Assembly (NCBI GenBank): GCA_905214345.1
Contig: CAJMLV010000028.1
Span: 1-36,648, forward strand
Direction of reading: 5' to 3'
Length of the DNA: 36,648 bases
Source of the DNA: an uncultured bacterium
Lineage (GTDB): Bacteria > Bacillota > Clostridia > Oscillospirales > Ruminococcaceae
Position 1 is the first letter of the stretch, and the number at the start of each line of letters is the position of its first letter. The position numbers were made by a program, and so were the translations under genes. The notes under the pieces were generated by a model. It was not told where the DNA came from. It searched no databases and worked only from the letters and a program-made list of their open reading frames with translations. Positions 1 to 8,568 of the stretch are shown piece after piece.

Positions 1-776
1 AGGCGGGCATAGTCGGACTCGGCGGCCTCATACCGGCGCTGCTGGTCCCGCACCGAATCCTGGGCGCGGCGGATGGAGTCCACCCAGAGGGTGACCTCCA
101 GGGATTTGCGGGTCTCGGAATATTCCAGGAACTTCTGGGCTTTTTCGCTGTCCCGTTTCAGGGGGCCCACACGGCCTTCCAGTTCGCCCAGAATGTCACG
201 CAGACGTTCCAGGTTGCCTTCGGCGGCAGCCAGGCGGCGTTCCGCTTCGTTCTTGCGGTAGCGGAAGCGGGCAATGCCGGAGGCTTCCTCAAAAATTTCC
301 CGGCGTTCGGCGCTCTTGGCGCCCACGATCTCGGCAACGCGGCCCTGGCCGATGATGGCGTAGCCGTCCCGGCCCAGACCGGTGTCCAGAAGCAGTTCGT
401 AGATATCTTTCAGACGGACATTCTGCCCGTTGATGGTGTATTCGCTTTCGCCGCTGCGGTAATACCGGCGGCCGATGGTGACTTCGTCCGCGTCCATGGC
501 CAGGCCGTGGTCGGCGTTGTCGATGGTCAGGCTGACGGCGGCATACCCCATGGCCCCGCGGGTCTGGGTACCGCCGAAGATCACGTCCTCCATCTTGCCC
601 GCGCCGCGCAGCTGCTTGGAGCTGGTTTCACCCATGACCCAGCGGATGGCGTCGGAGATATTGCTTTTGCCCGAACCGTTGGGGCCCACCACGCCGGTGA
701 TACCGGCACCGATGGCGACCTTTGTGCGGTCCGGGAAGGACTTGAAGCCCTGGATCTCAAGTTCTTTTAAGCGCAT
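1..776 (-). CDS. smc: Chromosome segregation ATPase SMC, N-terminal part (runs off the window edge)
   Basis: The 258 visible residues are the N-terminal ATPase half-domain and the beginning of the coiled coil of SMC, the condensin ATPase that with ScpA/ScpB compacts and segregates the chromosome. The protein opens with MRLKELEIQGFKSF and has the Walker A loop GPNGSGKS at about residues 31-38. It then has the IRWVMGE segment and the Q-loop region IIGQGRVAEI that are typical of SMC. From about residue 170 it becomes charged and heptad-like. The ATG at 774-776 is preceded by a good ribosome site (GGAAAGGAA). It lies 22 bp after rnc, the usual rnc-smc order. The gene continues beyond base 1, so the hinge and C-terminal domain are not visible. 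Confidence 0.95.
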   Translation of the reverse strand, partial: MRLKELEIQGFKSFPDRTKVAIGAGITGVVGPNGSGKSNISDAIRWVMGETSSKQLRGAGKMEDVIFGGTQTRGAMGYAAVSLTIDNADHGLAMDADEVTIGRRYYRSGESEYTINGQNVRLKDIYELLLDTGLGRDGYAIIGQGRVAEIVGAKSAERREIFEEASGIARFRYRKNEAERRLAAAEGNLERLRDILGELEGRVGPLKRDSEKAQKFLEYSETRKSLEVTLWVDSIRRAQDSVRDQQRRYEAAESDYAR

Positions 777-798
777 GCAGGCGGGTTCCTTTCCGTAA

Positions 799-1470
799 TC
801 AGGGGTTCAGTTGGGCAAGGGCCTGTTTGGCTGCCTGCTGTTCCGCAGCCTTCTTGCTGCGGCCTTTGCCGGTGGCCAGGGGCTTGCCGTTGAGAGCAAC
901 TTCCACTTCAAAAGTCTTGTCGTGGTCGGGGCCGGACTGGCCCACCACGGTATAGCGCAGGGCGGCACCGGGCTTTTCCTGCACCAGTTCCTGCAGTTTG
1001 GTCTTGTAGTCGGGGTCCGCGGTCTTGCCCTCGGTGATGAAAGGCAGGATGAAGTTGCGGGCCACTTCCATACCGCCGTCCAGGTACAGGGCGGCAATCA
1101 GCGCCTCAAAGGCGTCGGACACCACGCTGGGGCGGGTACGCCCGCCGCCCAGTTCCTCGCCGTGGCCCAGGCGCAGATAGCTGCCCAGGTCGATCTCGGC
1201 GGCAAAGCGGAAGAGGGCTTCCTCCGACACGAGGGCCGCCCGCATGCGGGTCAGTTCGCCTTCGGGGCGGGAGGAGTGGTGGAACAGATAGTCCGCCACC
1301 ACCACCGACAACACACTGTCGCCCAGGAATTCCAGTCGTTCGTTGTGGCTGGTGGGCACCTTCGACTCATTGGCGAAACTGGTATGGGTCATGGCGATGC
1401 GCAGCAGCGCCGGGTTCTTGAAATGATAATGCAGCACCTGTTCCAGCTGCTCAAAGGTGCGGTTCGGCAT
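799..1470 (-). CDS. rnc: Ribonuclease III
   Basis: A 223-residue double-strand-specific endoribonuclease that processes pre-rRNA and structured mRNAs. The RNase III signature NERLEFLGDSVL is at about residues 43-54, with the second catalytic acidic segment DAFEALIAALYLDGG downstream. A C-terminal dsRNA-binding domain ends in GRSKKAAEQQAAKQAL. The frame stays open 63 codons upstream, but that stretch is Pro/Arg-rich and overlaps plsX. The ATG at 1470 (MPNRTFEQLE) has a GAAAGGAAA ribosome site and gives the normal family length. It lies between plsX (28 bp) and smc (22 bp). The acpP gene often found between plsX and rnc is absent here. Confidence 0.96.
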   Translation of the reverse strand: MPNRTFEQLEQVLHYHFKNPALLRIAMTHTSFANESKVPTSHNERLEFLGDSVLSVVVADYLFHHSSRPEGELTRMRAALVSEEALFRFAAEIDLGSYLRLGHGEELGGGRTRPSVVSDAFEALIAALYLDGGMEVARNFILPFITEGKTADPDYKTKLQELVQEKPGAALRYTVVGQSGPDHDKTFEVEVALNGKPLATGKGRSKKAAEQQAAKQALAQLNP

Positions 1471-1498
1471 AACGGTCTTTTCCTTTCGGGTCAGGTTG

Positions 1499-2524
1499 TT
1501 ACTGGGCGTCGGCGGCAGCAGCGGCGGTGGTTTCGGCCAGCGCCTTTTCCATGGTGCCGCACAGGTCGTTTTCCACGCAGGTCTTGGCCTGGCGGATGGC
1601 GTTCTTGATGCCACGGGCCTTGCTGGAGCCGTGGGCCTTGATGACCGGCCGGGCAGCACCCAGCAGGGGCGCGCCGCCCACTTCCTCGGAGTCCATCATC
1701 TTTTTCAGGTCGCCCAGGCCGCCCTTGATGGTCAGGTAGGCCAGCTTGGTGAAGAGGTTTTTCAGGAAGATGGGCTTGAGCATGCCCAGCAGGCTGGAAG
1801 CCACGCCCTCGGTGAGTTTGAGCACCACGTTGCCCACAAAGCCGTCGCAGACCACCACGTCCACCTTGCCTTCGGGGATGTAGCGGGGTTCGATGTTGCC
1901 CACGAACCGAATGGAGGGGTTGGCCTTCAGCTTCTGGTGGGCTTCCCGGTACATGGGGGTGCCCTTGTGGTCCTCGGCGCCGTTGTTCACCAGCGCCACG
2001 CTGGGATTGGTGCGGCCCATGACCTTTTCGGCATAGACGCTGCCCATGGTGCCGAAAGCGTTGAGCATATCGGCGCGGCATTCAGCGTTGGCGCCGCAGT
2101 CCAGCAGCAGATAATGCTGTTGGATGCCGGGCATGGGGGTAGCCAGGGCGGGTCGCTTGACCCCCTTGACGGTGCGCACGATGAGGCTGGTGGCCACATG
2201 CAGCGCGCCGGTGGAACCGGCGGAGACGAAGGCGTCACCCTCTCCGTTTTTCAGCATGGTCAGGCCCTTCACCAGGCTGGAGTCGGGCTTGTGGCGGGCG
2301 GCCTTGACGGGGTCGTCCTCCATGGTGACCACTTCGGTGCAGGGGATGATCTCAAAAGGCGCAAGGTCGATGTTCAGCTCGGCAGCCGCCTTGCGGATGA
2401 CCTCCTCCTGGCCCAGCAGACCGATGGTCATGCCCTGGCCGAATTCCTTCACGGCATCGGCAGCGCCCTGCAGCACGGCGTTGGGGGCGTTGTCGCCGCC
2501 CATCACATCCAAAAGAATCTTCAT
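1499..2524 (-). CDS. plsX: Phosphate acyltransferase PlsX
   Basis: A 341-residue enzyme that converts acyl-ACP and phosphate to acyl-phosphate, the acyl donor for PlsY in the first step of phospholipid synthesis. It is a peripheral membrane enzyme. The start MKILLDVMGGDNAP is the family hallmark. Other typical segments are SAGSTGAL, LDCGANAE, VDVVVCDGFVGN and the GGAPLLG segment. The start ATG overlaps the trmFO stop by 4 bp (ATGA), which indicates translational coupling. The C-terminus is Ala-rich (TTAAAAADAQ), a short extension of no obvious function. Confidence 0.96.
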   Translation of the reverse strand: MKILLDVMGGDNAPNAVLQGAADAVKEFGQGMTIGLLGQEEVIRKAAAELNIDLAPFEIIPCTEVVTMEDDPVKAARHKPDSSLVKGLTMLKNGEGDAFVSAGSTGALHVATSLIVRTVKGVKRPALATPMPGIQQHYLLLDCGANAECRADMLNAFGTMGSVYAEKVMGRTNPSVALVNNGAEDHKGTPMYREAHQKLKANPSIRFVGNIEPRYIPEGKVDVVVCDGFVGNVVLKLTEGVASSLLGMLKPIFLKNLFTKLAYLTIKGGLGDLKKMMDSEEVGGAPLLGAARPVIKAHGSSKARGIKNAIRQAKTCVENDLCGTMEKALAETTAAAAADAQ

Positions 2525-3843
2525 TCCACGTCCTCCTGTTCAGCCACCCAGGCGGCCATGGCGGTCTGGGCGGCGTTGGAAAGCGCCATGTAGCGTTCCC
2601 GCTTGTCCCGGATGGAGTTGATCTCCTCGGTGCGGGGCAAGATACCCATGTTGGCGCCCATGGGCTGGAAATCCTTGTTGGGGGTCATGAGATAGTCGAT
2701 CAGCGCGCCGCACATGGTGGCCGCCGGGGGCGGGGTGTAGGGCTTGCCGTTCAGCCGGGCAAAAACCGACCGGGCGGCCAGCAGACCGCTGGCGGCGCTT
2801 TCCATGTAGCCTTCAAAGCCGGTGATCTGCCCGGCAAAAAAGACGTTGGGGTGCTGTTTCAGGCTCTGGTCGGGGGCCAGGACCTTGGGGGCATTCAGGA
2901 AGGTGTTGCGGTGCATGACACCGTAGCGCACGAACTCGGCGTTTTCCAGGCCGGGGATCATGCGGAACACCCGCTGCTGTTCCCCCCACTTCAGGTTGGT
3001 CTGGAAGCCCACCAGGTTGTACAGGGTCCCGGCGGTGTTTTCCTTCCGCAGCTGGACGTTGGCCCAGGGGCGGTGACCGGTGCGGGGGTCCTTGAGGCCC
3101 ACCGGGCGCAGCGGCCCGAAACGGATGGTGTCCGCGCCGCGGGCGGCCATGACCTCGATGGGCATGCAGCCTTCGTAGACGGTCAGGTCCTTGTCGGCGT
3201 CGTGGCGGGGGGCCCGCTCGGCGCTGATGAGGGCGGCGTGGAAGGCCTCGTATTCCGCCTTATTAAAGGGACAGTTCAGGTAGTCCGCATCCCCCCGGCC
3301 ATAGCGGGAGGCGGCGAACACCTTTTCCTGGTCCAGGCTTTCGGCGGTGACGATGGGGGCCACCGCGTCGTAGAAGTTCAGCTCTTCCCCGCCGGACAGG
3401 GCCGCCACGGCCTCGGCCAGGGCGCCCTCGGTGAGGGGGCCGGTGGCCACCAGGACGGGCTCGTCCTCAGGGATGGCGGTGACTTCCTCCCGGTGCACCG
3501 TGATGCCCGGGCAGTTTTCCACCATGCGGGTGACTTCCTCGCTGAAGCGGTCCCGGTCCACGGCCAGGGCGCCGCCGGCGGCCACCCGGGCTGCCTCGGC
3601 GGCCTCCAGCAGGTGGCTGCCCATGGCCCGCATCTCCAGCTTGAGCAGGCCGGAAGCGGAATCCGGGCGCTCGGCTTTCAGGGAGTTGGAGCAGACCAGC
3701 TCCGCAAAGCCTTCGCTTTTATGGGCGGGGGAAAAGCGGACCGGCTTCTGCTCGTACAGGTCCACCTGCACCCCGTGTTCCGCCAGCCAGAGGGCGGCTT
3801 CGCACCCGGCCAGGCCGGCGCCGTAAATCTTGATCTTGTGCAT
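2521..3843 (-). CDS. trmFO: tRNA (uracil-54-C5)-methyltransferase, folate/FAD-dependent TrmFO
   Basis: A 440-residue flavoprotein that makes ribothymidine (m5U54) in the tRNA T-loop, using methylene-tetrahydrofolate as the carbon source. It has an N-terminal FAD dinucleotide-binding motif GAGLAGCEAA at residues 8-17. It also has the SNSLKAE segment with Cys51 and the EGCMPIEVMAARG segment, whose Cys corresponds to the second functional cysteine of the family. The C-terminal FAD-binding region GQITGFEGYMESAASG is present. It starts one base after the topA stop with an AAGGAG ribosome site inside the topA end. The topA-trmFO order is common in Firmicutes. Confidence 0.96.
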   Translation of the reverse strand: MHKIKIYGAGLAGCEAALWLAEHGVQVDLYEQKPVRFSPAHKSEGFAELVCSNSLKAERPDSASGLLKLEMRAMGSHLLEAAEAARVAAGGALAVDRDRFSEEVTRMVENCPGITVHREEVTAIPEDEPVLVATGPLTEGALAEAVAALSGGEELNFYDAVAPIVTAESLDQEKVFAASRYGRGDADYLNCPFNKAEYEAFHAALISAERAPRHDADKDLTVYEGCMPIEVMAARGADTIRFGPLRPVGLKDPRTGHRPWANVQLRKENTAGTLYNLVGFQTNLKWGEQQRVFRMIPGLENAEFVRYGVMHRNTFLNAPKVLAPDQSLKQHPNVFFAGQITGFEGYMESAASGLLAARSVFARLNGKPYTPPPAATMCGALIDYLMTPNKDFQPMGANMGILPRTEEINSIRDKRERYMALSNAAQTAMAAWVAEQEDVE

Positions 3844-3844
3844 G

Positions 3845-5935
3845 TTACTCCTTCTTGGGGGCGGCTTCCTTCACAAAGCCGCAGCCCTCTTTCAGGCAGA
3901 CCAGCTGGCCCTTGCGCTTGAACAGGGTGCTGTTGCACTGGGGGCAGCGCTCGGTGACAGGCTCGTCCCAGGTCATGAAGTTGCAGGTGGGGTATTTGTC
4001 ACAGCCGTAATACACCCGGCCCTTGGCGCTCTTGCGCAGCAGCATGTGGCCGCCGCACACCGGGCACAAACCGCCGGTATCCTTGACCAGGGGGTGGGCG
4101 TTGCGGCATTCGGGGAAGCCGGAGCAGGCCACGAACTTGCCGTAGCGTCCGGACTTGATGACCATGGGCTTGCCGCACTTGTCGCAGATCTCATCGGTGG
4201 GGATGTCCGCCACCTTGACCTTCTTGCCCTCCATGTCCTTTTCGGCCTGTTCCAGGCTCTTGGCAAAGCCCTGATAGAACTCGTCCACCGTCTGCACCCA
4301 GTCGGCGTCGCCGCTTTCCACCACGTCCAGCTTCTTTTCCATCTCGGCGCTGAAGGTGGGGTCCACGATGTCGGGGAATTCTTCCAGCATGACCTGGTTC
4401 ACCGCCTGGCCCAGAGGGGTGGTTTTCAGCTTCTTGTTTTCCTTTTCCACATAGCCACGGTCGATGATGGTGCTGATGGTGGGGGCGTAGGTGGAAGGAC
4501 GGCCGATGCCGTTCTCTTCCAGGGCATGGATGAGGGCGGCTTCGGTGTACAGCGGCGGTGGCTGGGTGAATTTCTGGTCCGCCGTCAGTTTATACAGGTC
4601 CAGCGCCTGCCCGGCTTCCAGCGGGGGCAGGGCGGTCTCTTTCTTCTTGGTGTCGTCGGTGGCTTCCTCGTACAGGGCGGTGAAGCCGTCGAAGGTGACG
4701 GTGTATCCCGAAGCCCGGAACAGCCAGTCCCCTGCCCCTACGGTCACCGACATGGTATCCATGAGGCAGTCGGCCATCTGGCTGGCCATGAAGCGGGACC
4801 AGATCAGCCGGTAGAGGCGGGCGGTGTCCCCGGAAATGCTCTGTTCCACCTCGTCGGGGGTCAGTTCGGGCATGGAGGGACGGATGGCTTCGTGGGCGTC
4901 CTGGGCCGCGGTGGCAGAGCGGGACTTCCAACGGCGGGGTGTGGGGCAGACATACTTTTCGCCCCAGCGGCCGCCGATGAAGCTCTTGGCGGCGGCCACC
5001 GCCTCGTCGGAGATACGCAGCGAGTCGGTACGCATATAGGTGATGAGACCCACGGTGCCGTGGCCTTCGATGTCCACACCTTCATACAGGGTCTGGGCCG
5101 CCCGCATGGTGCGGGTGGCGGAGAAGCCGAAAGCCCGGCTGGCGTCCTGCTGCAGGGTGGAGGTGATGAAGGGCGGGGCGGGGGCACGGCGGCGCTTGCC
5201 TTTGTCCACCTTGGCCACGCTGTACGCCTTGCCGTCCAGAGAAGCCAGAATGGCGTCCGCTTCCTCTTTGGTGCGGACGGTAACCTTCTTGCCGTCGGCG
5301 GAGGCGGACAGCCGGGCGGTGAAGGAGGCACCGCCCCCGGCGGGTTTCAGGTTGGCGTCGATGTTCCAGTATTCTTCGGGCACAAAGCGCTCGATCTCCA
5401 GTTCCCGGTCCCGGATCAGGCGCACGGTGACGCTCTGCACACGGCCCGCAGAAAGGCCCCGGCGCACCTTGCGCCACAGAAAGGGGCTGAGCTTGTAGCC
5501 CACCAGGCGGTCCAGCTCACGGCGGGCCTGCTGGGCGTTGAAGAGGTCCATATCGATGGCCCGGGGATGGGCCATGCCTTCCTGCACGCCCTTCTTGGTG
5601 ATCTCATCAAAGGTGACCCGGTTGGGGGCCGCGGGGTCCAGACCCAGCAGGTTGGCCAGGTGCCAGCTGATGGCTTCGCCTTCCCGGTCCGGGTCGGTGG
5701 CCAGCAGTACGCCGTCGCACTTTTTGGCTTCGGCTTTCAGTTCCTTGACCAGCTTCTGCTTGCCCTTGATGGTGATATATTTGGGGGTATACCCGTTTTC
5801 GATGTCAATGCCCAGCTGGCTGGCCGGCAGGTCGCGCACATGGCCCATGCTGGCCGTGACTTTGTACCCGCGGCCCAGGTATTTGCCAATGGTCTTGGCC
5901 TTGGCCGGGGATTCCACAATGACGAGTTTTGGCAT
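3845..5935 (-). CDS. topA: DNA topoisomerase I (type IA)
   Basis: A 696-residue enzyme that relaxes negative supercoils behind RNA polymerase and replication forks. The N-terminal Toprim domain begins VIVESPAKAKTI, with catalytic Glu at residue 8. DPDREGE is at residues 81-87. The active-site tyrosine is Tyr300 in GLITYMRTDS. The C-terminus carries three four-cysteine zinc-ribbon modules (CDKCG...C, CPVCG...C, CPQCN...C). An ATG at 5935 with an AGGAG ribosome site was chosen. The frame is open 25 codons further upstream into dprA, but those residues do not resemble TopA. It lies 22 bp downstream of dprA. Confidence 0.97.
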   Translation of the reverse strand: MPKLVIVESPAKAKTIGKYLGRGYKVTASMGHVRDLPASQLGIDIENGYTPKYITIKGKQKLVKELKAEAKKCDGVLLATDPDREGEAISWHLANLLGLDPAAPNRVTFDEITKKGVQEGMAHPRAIDMDLFNAQQARRELDRLVGYKLSPFLWRKVRRGLSAGRVQSVTVRLIRDRELEIERFVPEEYWNIDANLKPAGGGASFTARLSASADGKKVTVRTKEEADAILASLDGKAYSVAKVDKGKRRRAPAPPFITSTLQQDASRAFGFSATRTMRAAQTLYEGVDIEGHGTVGLITYMRTDSLRISDEAVAAAKSFIGGRWGEKYVCPTPRRWKSRSATAAQDAHEAIRPSMPELTPDEVEQSISGDTARLYRLIWSRFMASQMADCLMDTMSVTVGAGDWLFRASGYTVTFDGFTALYEEATDDTKKKETALPPLEAGQALDLYKLTADQKFTQPPPLYTEAALIHALEENGIGRPSTYAPTISTIIDRGYVEKENKKLKTTPLGQAVNQVMLEEFPDIVDPTFSAEMEKKLDVVESGDADWVQTVDEFYQGFAKSLEQAEKDMEGKKVKVADIPTDEICDKCGKPMVIKSGRYGKFVACSGFPECRNAHPLVKDTGGLCPVCGGHMLLRKSAKGRVYYGCDKYPTCNFMTWDEPVTERCPQCNSTLFKRKGQLVCLKEGCGFVKEAAPKKE

Positions 5936-5957
5936 AGTGTTGCTCCTGAAAAAAGGT

Positions 5958-7058
5958 TTACCGTTCGGCAGTATACAATTGTCCCGGATGGGACGCGGCG
6001 GCGCCTGCAAATTCCAGCTCCATCAGCGCCGCCTGCACCCGCTGGATGGACAGGCCGGTGTCGGCGGCTGCCTGGGCGGGAGTGCGGGGCACAGGGCCCA
6101 GGACCCCCAGCACCAGGCGGGCGTCCTCGCCCAGGGGTATTTCTTCCGCCGGGGCCGCCGTTTCGGCGGCGGTGGCGGACTGGATCTCCAGTTTTTGCAG
6201 CACGTCCGGGGCTTCGCACAAAGGAAAAGCCCGCCCCGCCCGCAGCAGGTCGTTGGTGCCTTCGCTGGTGGGGCTGTAGATGCTGCCCGGCACGCTGAAC
6301 ACCAGCCGCCCGTACCGCACCGCATGGGACACGGTGTTCAAGGTGCCGCTGCGGCGGCGGGCTTCGGTGACGCAGACAGCCTCGGACAAACCGGCAATGA
6401 GCCGGTTGCGGGCCAGAAAAGTGCCGGTGGTCTTGCCCTGGTATTCGGGCGGGTATTCGCTGACCACCGCACCGCCCCCTGCTTCCATAGCATGGCGCAA
6501 GGGGGCGTTGGCGGCGGGAAAAGTCTTGTCGATGCCGGTGCCCAGAAAGGCAACGGTGGGGGTACCGGCTTCCACAGCGGCACGGTGGGCTTCGGCGTCC
6601 AGGCCGTCGGCCAGGCCGCTGACCAGCACCACCCCCGCCTGGGCCATGGCCAGGGACAGGTCATGGCAGGCCTGCTGGCCGTAGCGGGTGGGGCGGCGGG
6701 TGCCCACCATGCCCACATACCGCCCGCCGTTGAGACAGTGGGCCGACCCGGTGACATAGAGCACCAGGGGCATGTCCGGCAGGGTACGCAGACGTTCGGG
6801 GTAATCGATGTCCTGGGGTGTCAGGACCTGTACGCCCAGACGGGCGCAGGTTTCCAGGCGGGATTCCAGCGCCGCAGGGTTCCCGGCCTTGAGCCGGGCC
6901 AGGGCGGGACCGCGCAGTCCGCCCGGGGCGGGGCCGTCCAGGCTCAGGCGCTCATACAGCATCTGAGGGTCCGGCCACTGGTGCAGCAGGTCCCGGGCAT
7001 GGCGATACCCGGAACCCAGGCCGTCGGCCAGCCACATCCAATACAGCGCGGTATCCAT
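5958..7058 (-). CDS. dprA: DNA-processing protein DprA (Smf)
   Basis: A 366-residue protein that binds incoming single-stranded DNA and loads RecA during natural transformation. It is also found in many bacteria not known to be competent. A SAM-like N-terminal region is followed by the Rossmann-like DprA core, with VGMVGTRRPTRYG, VSGLADGLDAEAHRAA and FLARNRLIAGLS, where DNA-binding Arg/Lys residues are expected. A C-terminal winged-helix domain (about residues 300-366) matches the DprA_WH type. The ATG at 7058 follows GAGGAG by 11-12 bp. The gene begins 6 bp after the upstream methyltransferase and precedes topA, a common order in clostridia. Confidence 0.95.
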   Translation of the reverse strand: MDTALYWMWLADGLGSGYRHARDLLHQWPDPQMLYERLSLDGPAPGGLRGPALARLKAGNPAALESRLETCARLGVQVLTPQDIDYPERLRTLPDMPLVLYVTGSAHCLNGGRYVGMVGTRRPTRYGQQACHDLSLAMAQAGVVLVSGLADGLDAEAHRAAVEAGTPTVAFLGTGIDKTFPAANAPLRHAMEAGGGAVVSEYPPEYQGKTTGTFLARNRLIAGLSEAVCVTEARRRSGTLNTVSHAVRYGRLVFSVPGSIYSPTSEGTNDLLRAGRAFPLCEAPDVLQKLEIQSATAAETAAPAEEIPLGEDARLVLGVLGPVPRTPAQAAADTGLSIQRVQAALMELEFAGAAASHPGQLYTAER

Positions 7059-7064
7059 TGTACA

Positions 7065-7850
7065 TCAAACTCCTCTGAAATGCCACAGCAAAACGCTGCC
7101 CGCCACCCCGGCGTTCAGGCTTTCCACCCGGTCGGTCATGGGGATGCGCACCGCCGCGTCGCAGGCGGCGATGGCTTCATCGGTCAGGCCCTGGCCCTCG
7201 CTGCCGATGACCACGCAGACACCGCCGGGCAGGGCGGTGCCCGCTTCGTCCAGCGGGCGGGCCTTATAGAGAGCCGCGGCCAGGCAGGTCACGCCCCGGG
7301 CACGCAGCTGCCCCAAAGCAGCGGGCAGGTCCCGGCAGACCCCCACAGGCAGCCGCCCCGCCGCCCCCATGGAGGCGCGAAGCACCTTGGGAGAGAAGGG
7401 TGCGGCACATCCAGGACCCAGCAGTACCCCGTCGAACCCGAAAGCCGCGGCGCTGCGCAGCAGAGTGCCCACGTTGCCGGGGTCCTGCACCCCTTCCAGG
7501 GCGAGGATGCGGCGGGCTTTTTCCAGAATGGGCGCCGGGTCGGTGGAAGGGGCCTTGAACAGGCCGAACACGTCCTGGGAGGAACGGGTCCCCGCCAGTT
7601 TTTCGGCCACATGGGGCGCGATGAGGGTGGTACGGTCCGCAAACGCCGCCAGGGACGGGGTACGGTCCCAGGCCGCCTGGGTGGCATAGAGTTCCGCCAG
7701 GGTGCAGTCCTTGGCCAGTTCCAGGCAGAGCTTGGGACCTTCGGCAAACAGGAGTCCCGCGGCGGCGCGCTGCTTTTCGCTGTCACGCAGAGCGCACACC
7801 TGCTTGATGCGGGCATTGTCCCGGCTGGTGATCACAGGTAAGATGTCCAT
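7065..7850 (-). CDS. SpoU/TrmH-family RNA 2'-O-ribose methyltransferase
   Basis: About 261 residues. A small N-terminal substrate-binding domain (ITSRDNARIKQVCALRDS...LLFAEG) precedes a SPOUT domain. The three SPOUT motifs are visible: LALEGVQDPGNVGTLLRSAAAF, VVIGSEGQGLT and IPMTDRVESLNAGVAGSVLL. These form the trefoil-knot SAM site. The target RNA (23S rRNA or tRNA) cannot be told from sequence. Position after rplT is conserved in Firmicutes. The start is uncertain: an ATG at 7850 and a GTG at 7862 are both in frame and neither has a strong ribosome site. It lies just beyond the rplT terminator, so it may depend on read-through or on a promoter I did not identify. It is probably the first gene of the run through smc. 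Confidence 0.88.
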   Translation of the reverse strand: MDILPVITSRDNARIKQVCALRDSEKQRAAAGLLFAEGPKLCLELAKDCTLAELYATQAAWDRTPSLAAFADRTTLIAPHVAEKLAGTRSSQDVFGLFKAPSTDPAPILEKARRILALEGVQDPGNVGTLLRSAAAFGFDGVLLGPGCAAPFSPKVLRASMGAAGRLPVGVCRDLPAALGQLRARGVTCLAAALYKARPLDEAGTALPGGVCVVIGSEGQGLTDEAIAACDAAVRIPMTDRVESLNAGVAGSVLLWHFRGV

Positions 7851-7868
7851 AAAATTGCTCACAATTCC

Positions 7869-7903
7869 AAAAAAGACGCACGCGCATGAGCGCGGGCGTC
7901 TTT
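7869..7903 (-). terminator. Intrinsic terminator of the infC-rpmI-rplT operon
   Basis: On the minus strand a 14-bp stem (arms 7890-7903 and 7872-7885, one mismatch) with a 4-base loop is followed by six T residues (7874-7869). It lies 17 bp after the rplT stop and just before the methyltransferase start. Confidence 0.88.
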
Positions 7904-7919
7904 GGGTGGGTTCTGTTAA

Positions 7920-8273
7920 TTACAGGGCCTTCTTGGCGGTCTCCACCAGAGCGTTGAAGCTGGCGGGATCGTGGATGGCCATTTCGGACAGCATCTTGCG
8001 GTTCAGCTCCACGCCAGCCTTCTTCAGGCCGTTCATGAAGGTGGAGTAGTTCATGCCCTGGGCACGGACCGCATTGTTGATGCGGGTGATCCACAGGTTG
8101 CGGAACTGGCGCTTCTTCAGCTTGCGGCCGACGAAAGCGTAGTTGCCGGACTTCATCACGGCCTGCTTGGCCATGCGGAAGTGCTTGGACTTGGAGCCGT
8201 AGTAGCCCTTCGCCAGTTTCAGGGTCTTGGTGCGACGCTTGTGCGTCATGGTAGCGCCTTTGATACGAGCCAT
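7920..8273 (-). CDS. rplT: 50S ribosomal protein L20
   Basis: A 117-residue basic protein needed early in 50S assembly that binds 23S rRNA. It opens with MARIKGATMTHKRRTKTLKLAKGYYGSK, of which MARIKG and RRTKTLKLAKGYYG are diagnostic. It is rich in Arg/Lys throughout and ends NALVETAKKAL. It is the last gene of the infC-rpmI-rplT operon. In other Firmicutes L20 represses this operon by binding the mRNA leader; that this happens here is an inference. Confidence 0.97.
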   Translation of the reverse strand: MARIKGATMTHKRRTKTLKLAKGYYGSKSKHFRMAKQAVMKSGNYAFVGRKLKKRQFRNLWITRINNAVRAQGMNYSTFMNGLKKAGVELNRKMLSEMAIHDPASFNALVETAKKAL

Positions 8274-8337
8274 TGTATTCTATCTCCTTTTATACAGTCA
8301 TATTCAAGCCGGGTAACCGTTCGTGCGGGGTGTGCAA

Positions 8338-8544
8338 TCAGCCGCCGTAGGGCATCATGCGGCGCACGGTGGCCTCGTTGGTCTTGTCCACATAGTGGTT
8401 CATGCGCAGACCGCGGGTCAGCTTGGTGGTCTTCTTGGTCAGGATATGACGGCGCTTGGACGCATTGCGCTTGATCTTGCCGGTGCCGGTCATCTTGAAG
8501 CGCTTCTTGGCGCCGGAGCAGGTCTTCAGTTTGAGCTTTGCCAT
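8338..8544 (-). CDS. rpmI: 50S ribosomal protein L35
   Basis: A 68-residue, highly basic small ribosomal protein. The typical segments are KLKTCSGAKKRFKMTGTGKI, RNASKRRHILTKKT and a C-terminal VRRMMPYG. It sits 24 bp after infC and 64 bp before rplT. It is co-transcribed with both. Confidence 0.97.
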   Translation of the reverse strand: MAKLKLKTCSGAKKRFKMTGTGKIKRNASKRRHILTKKTTKLTRGLRMNHYVDKTNEATVRRMMPYGG

Positions 8545-8568
8545 TTTGTTTTTCCTCCTAATATTGGG

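Noticed and set aside
3830..6298. An 822-codon open frame antisense to topA
   Set aside because: It is a shadow caused by GC-rich third codon positions of topA. The translation is Gly/Ala/His/Gln-rich low-complexity with no family resemblance, whereas topA has all catalytic motifs.
7848..7862. A lac-operator-like TTGTGAGC stretch at the methyltransferase start
   Set aside because: It is only a half-match without symmetry and falls in the start region after a terminator; most likely chance.
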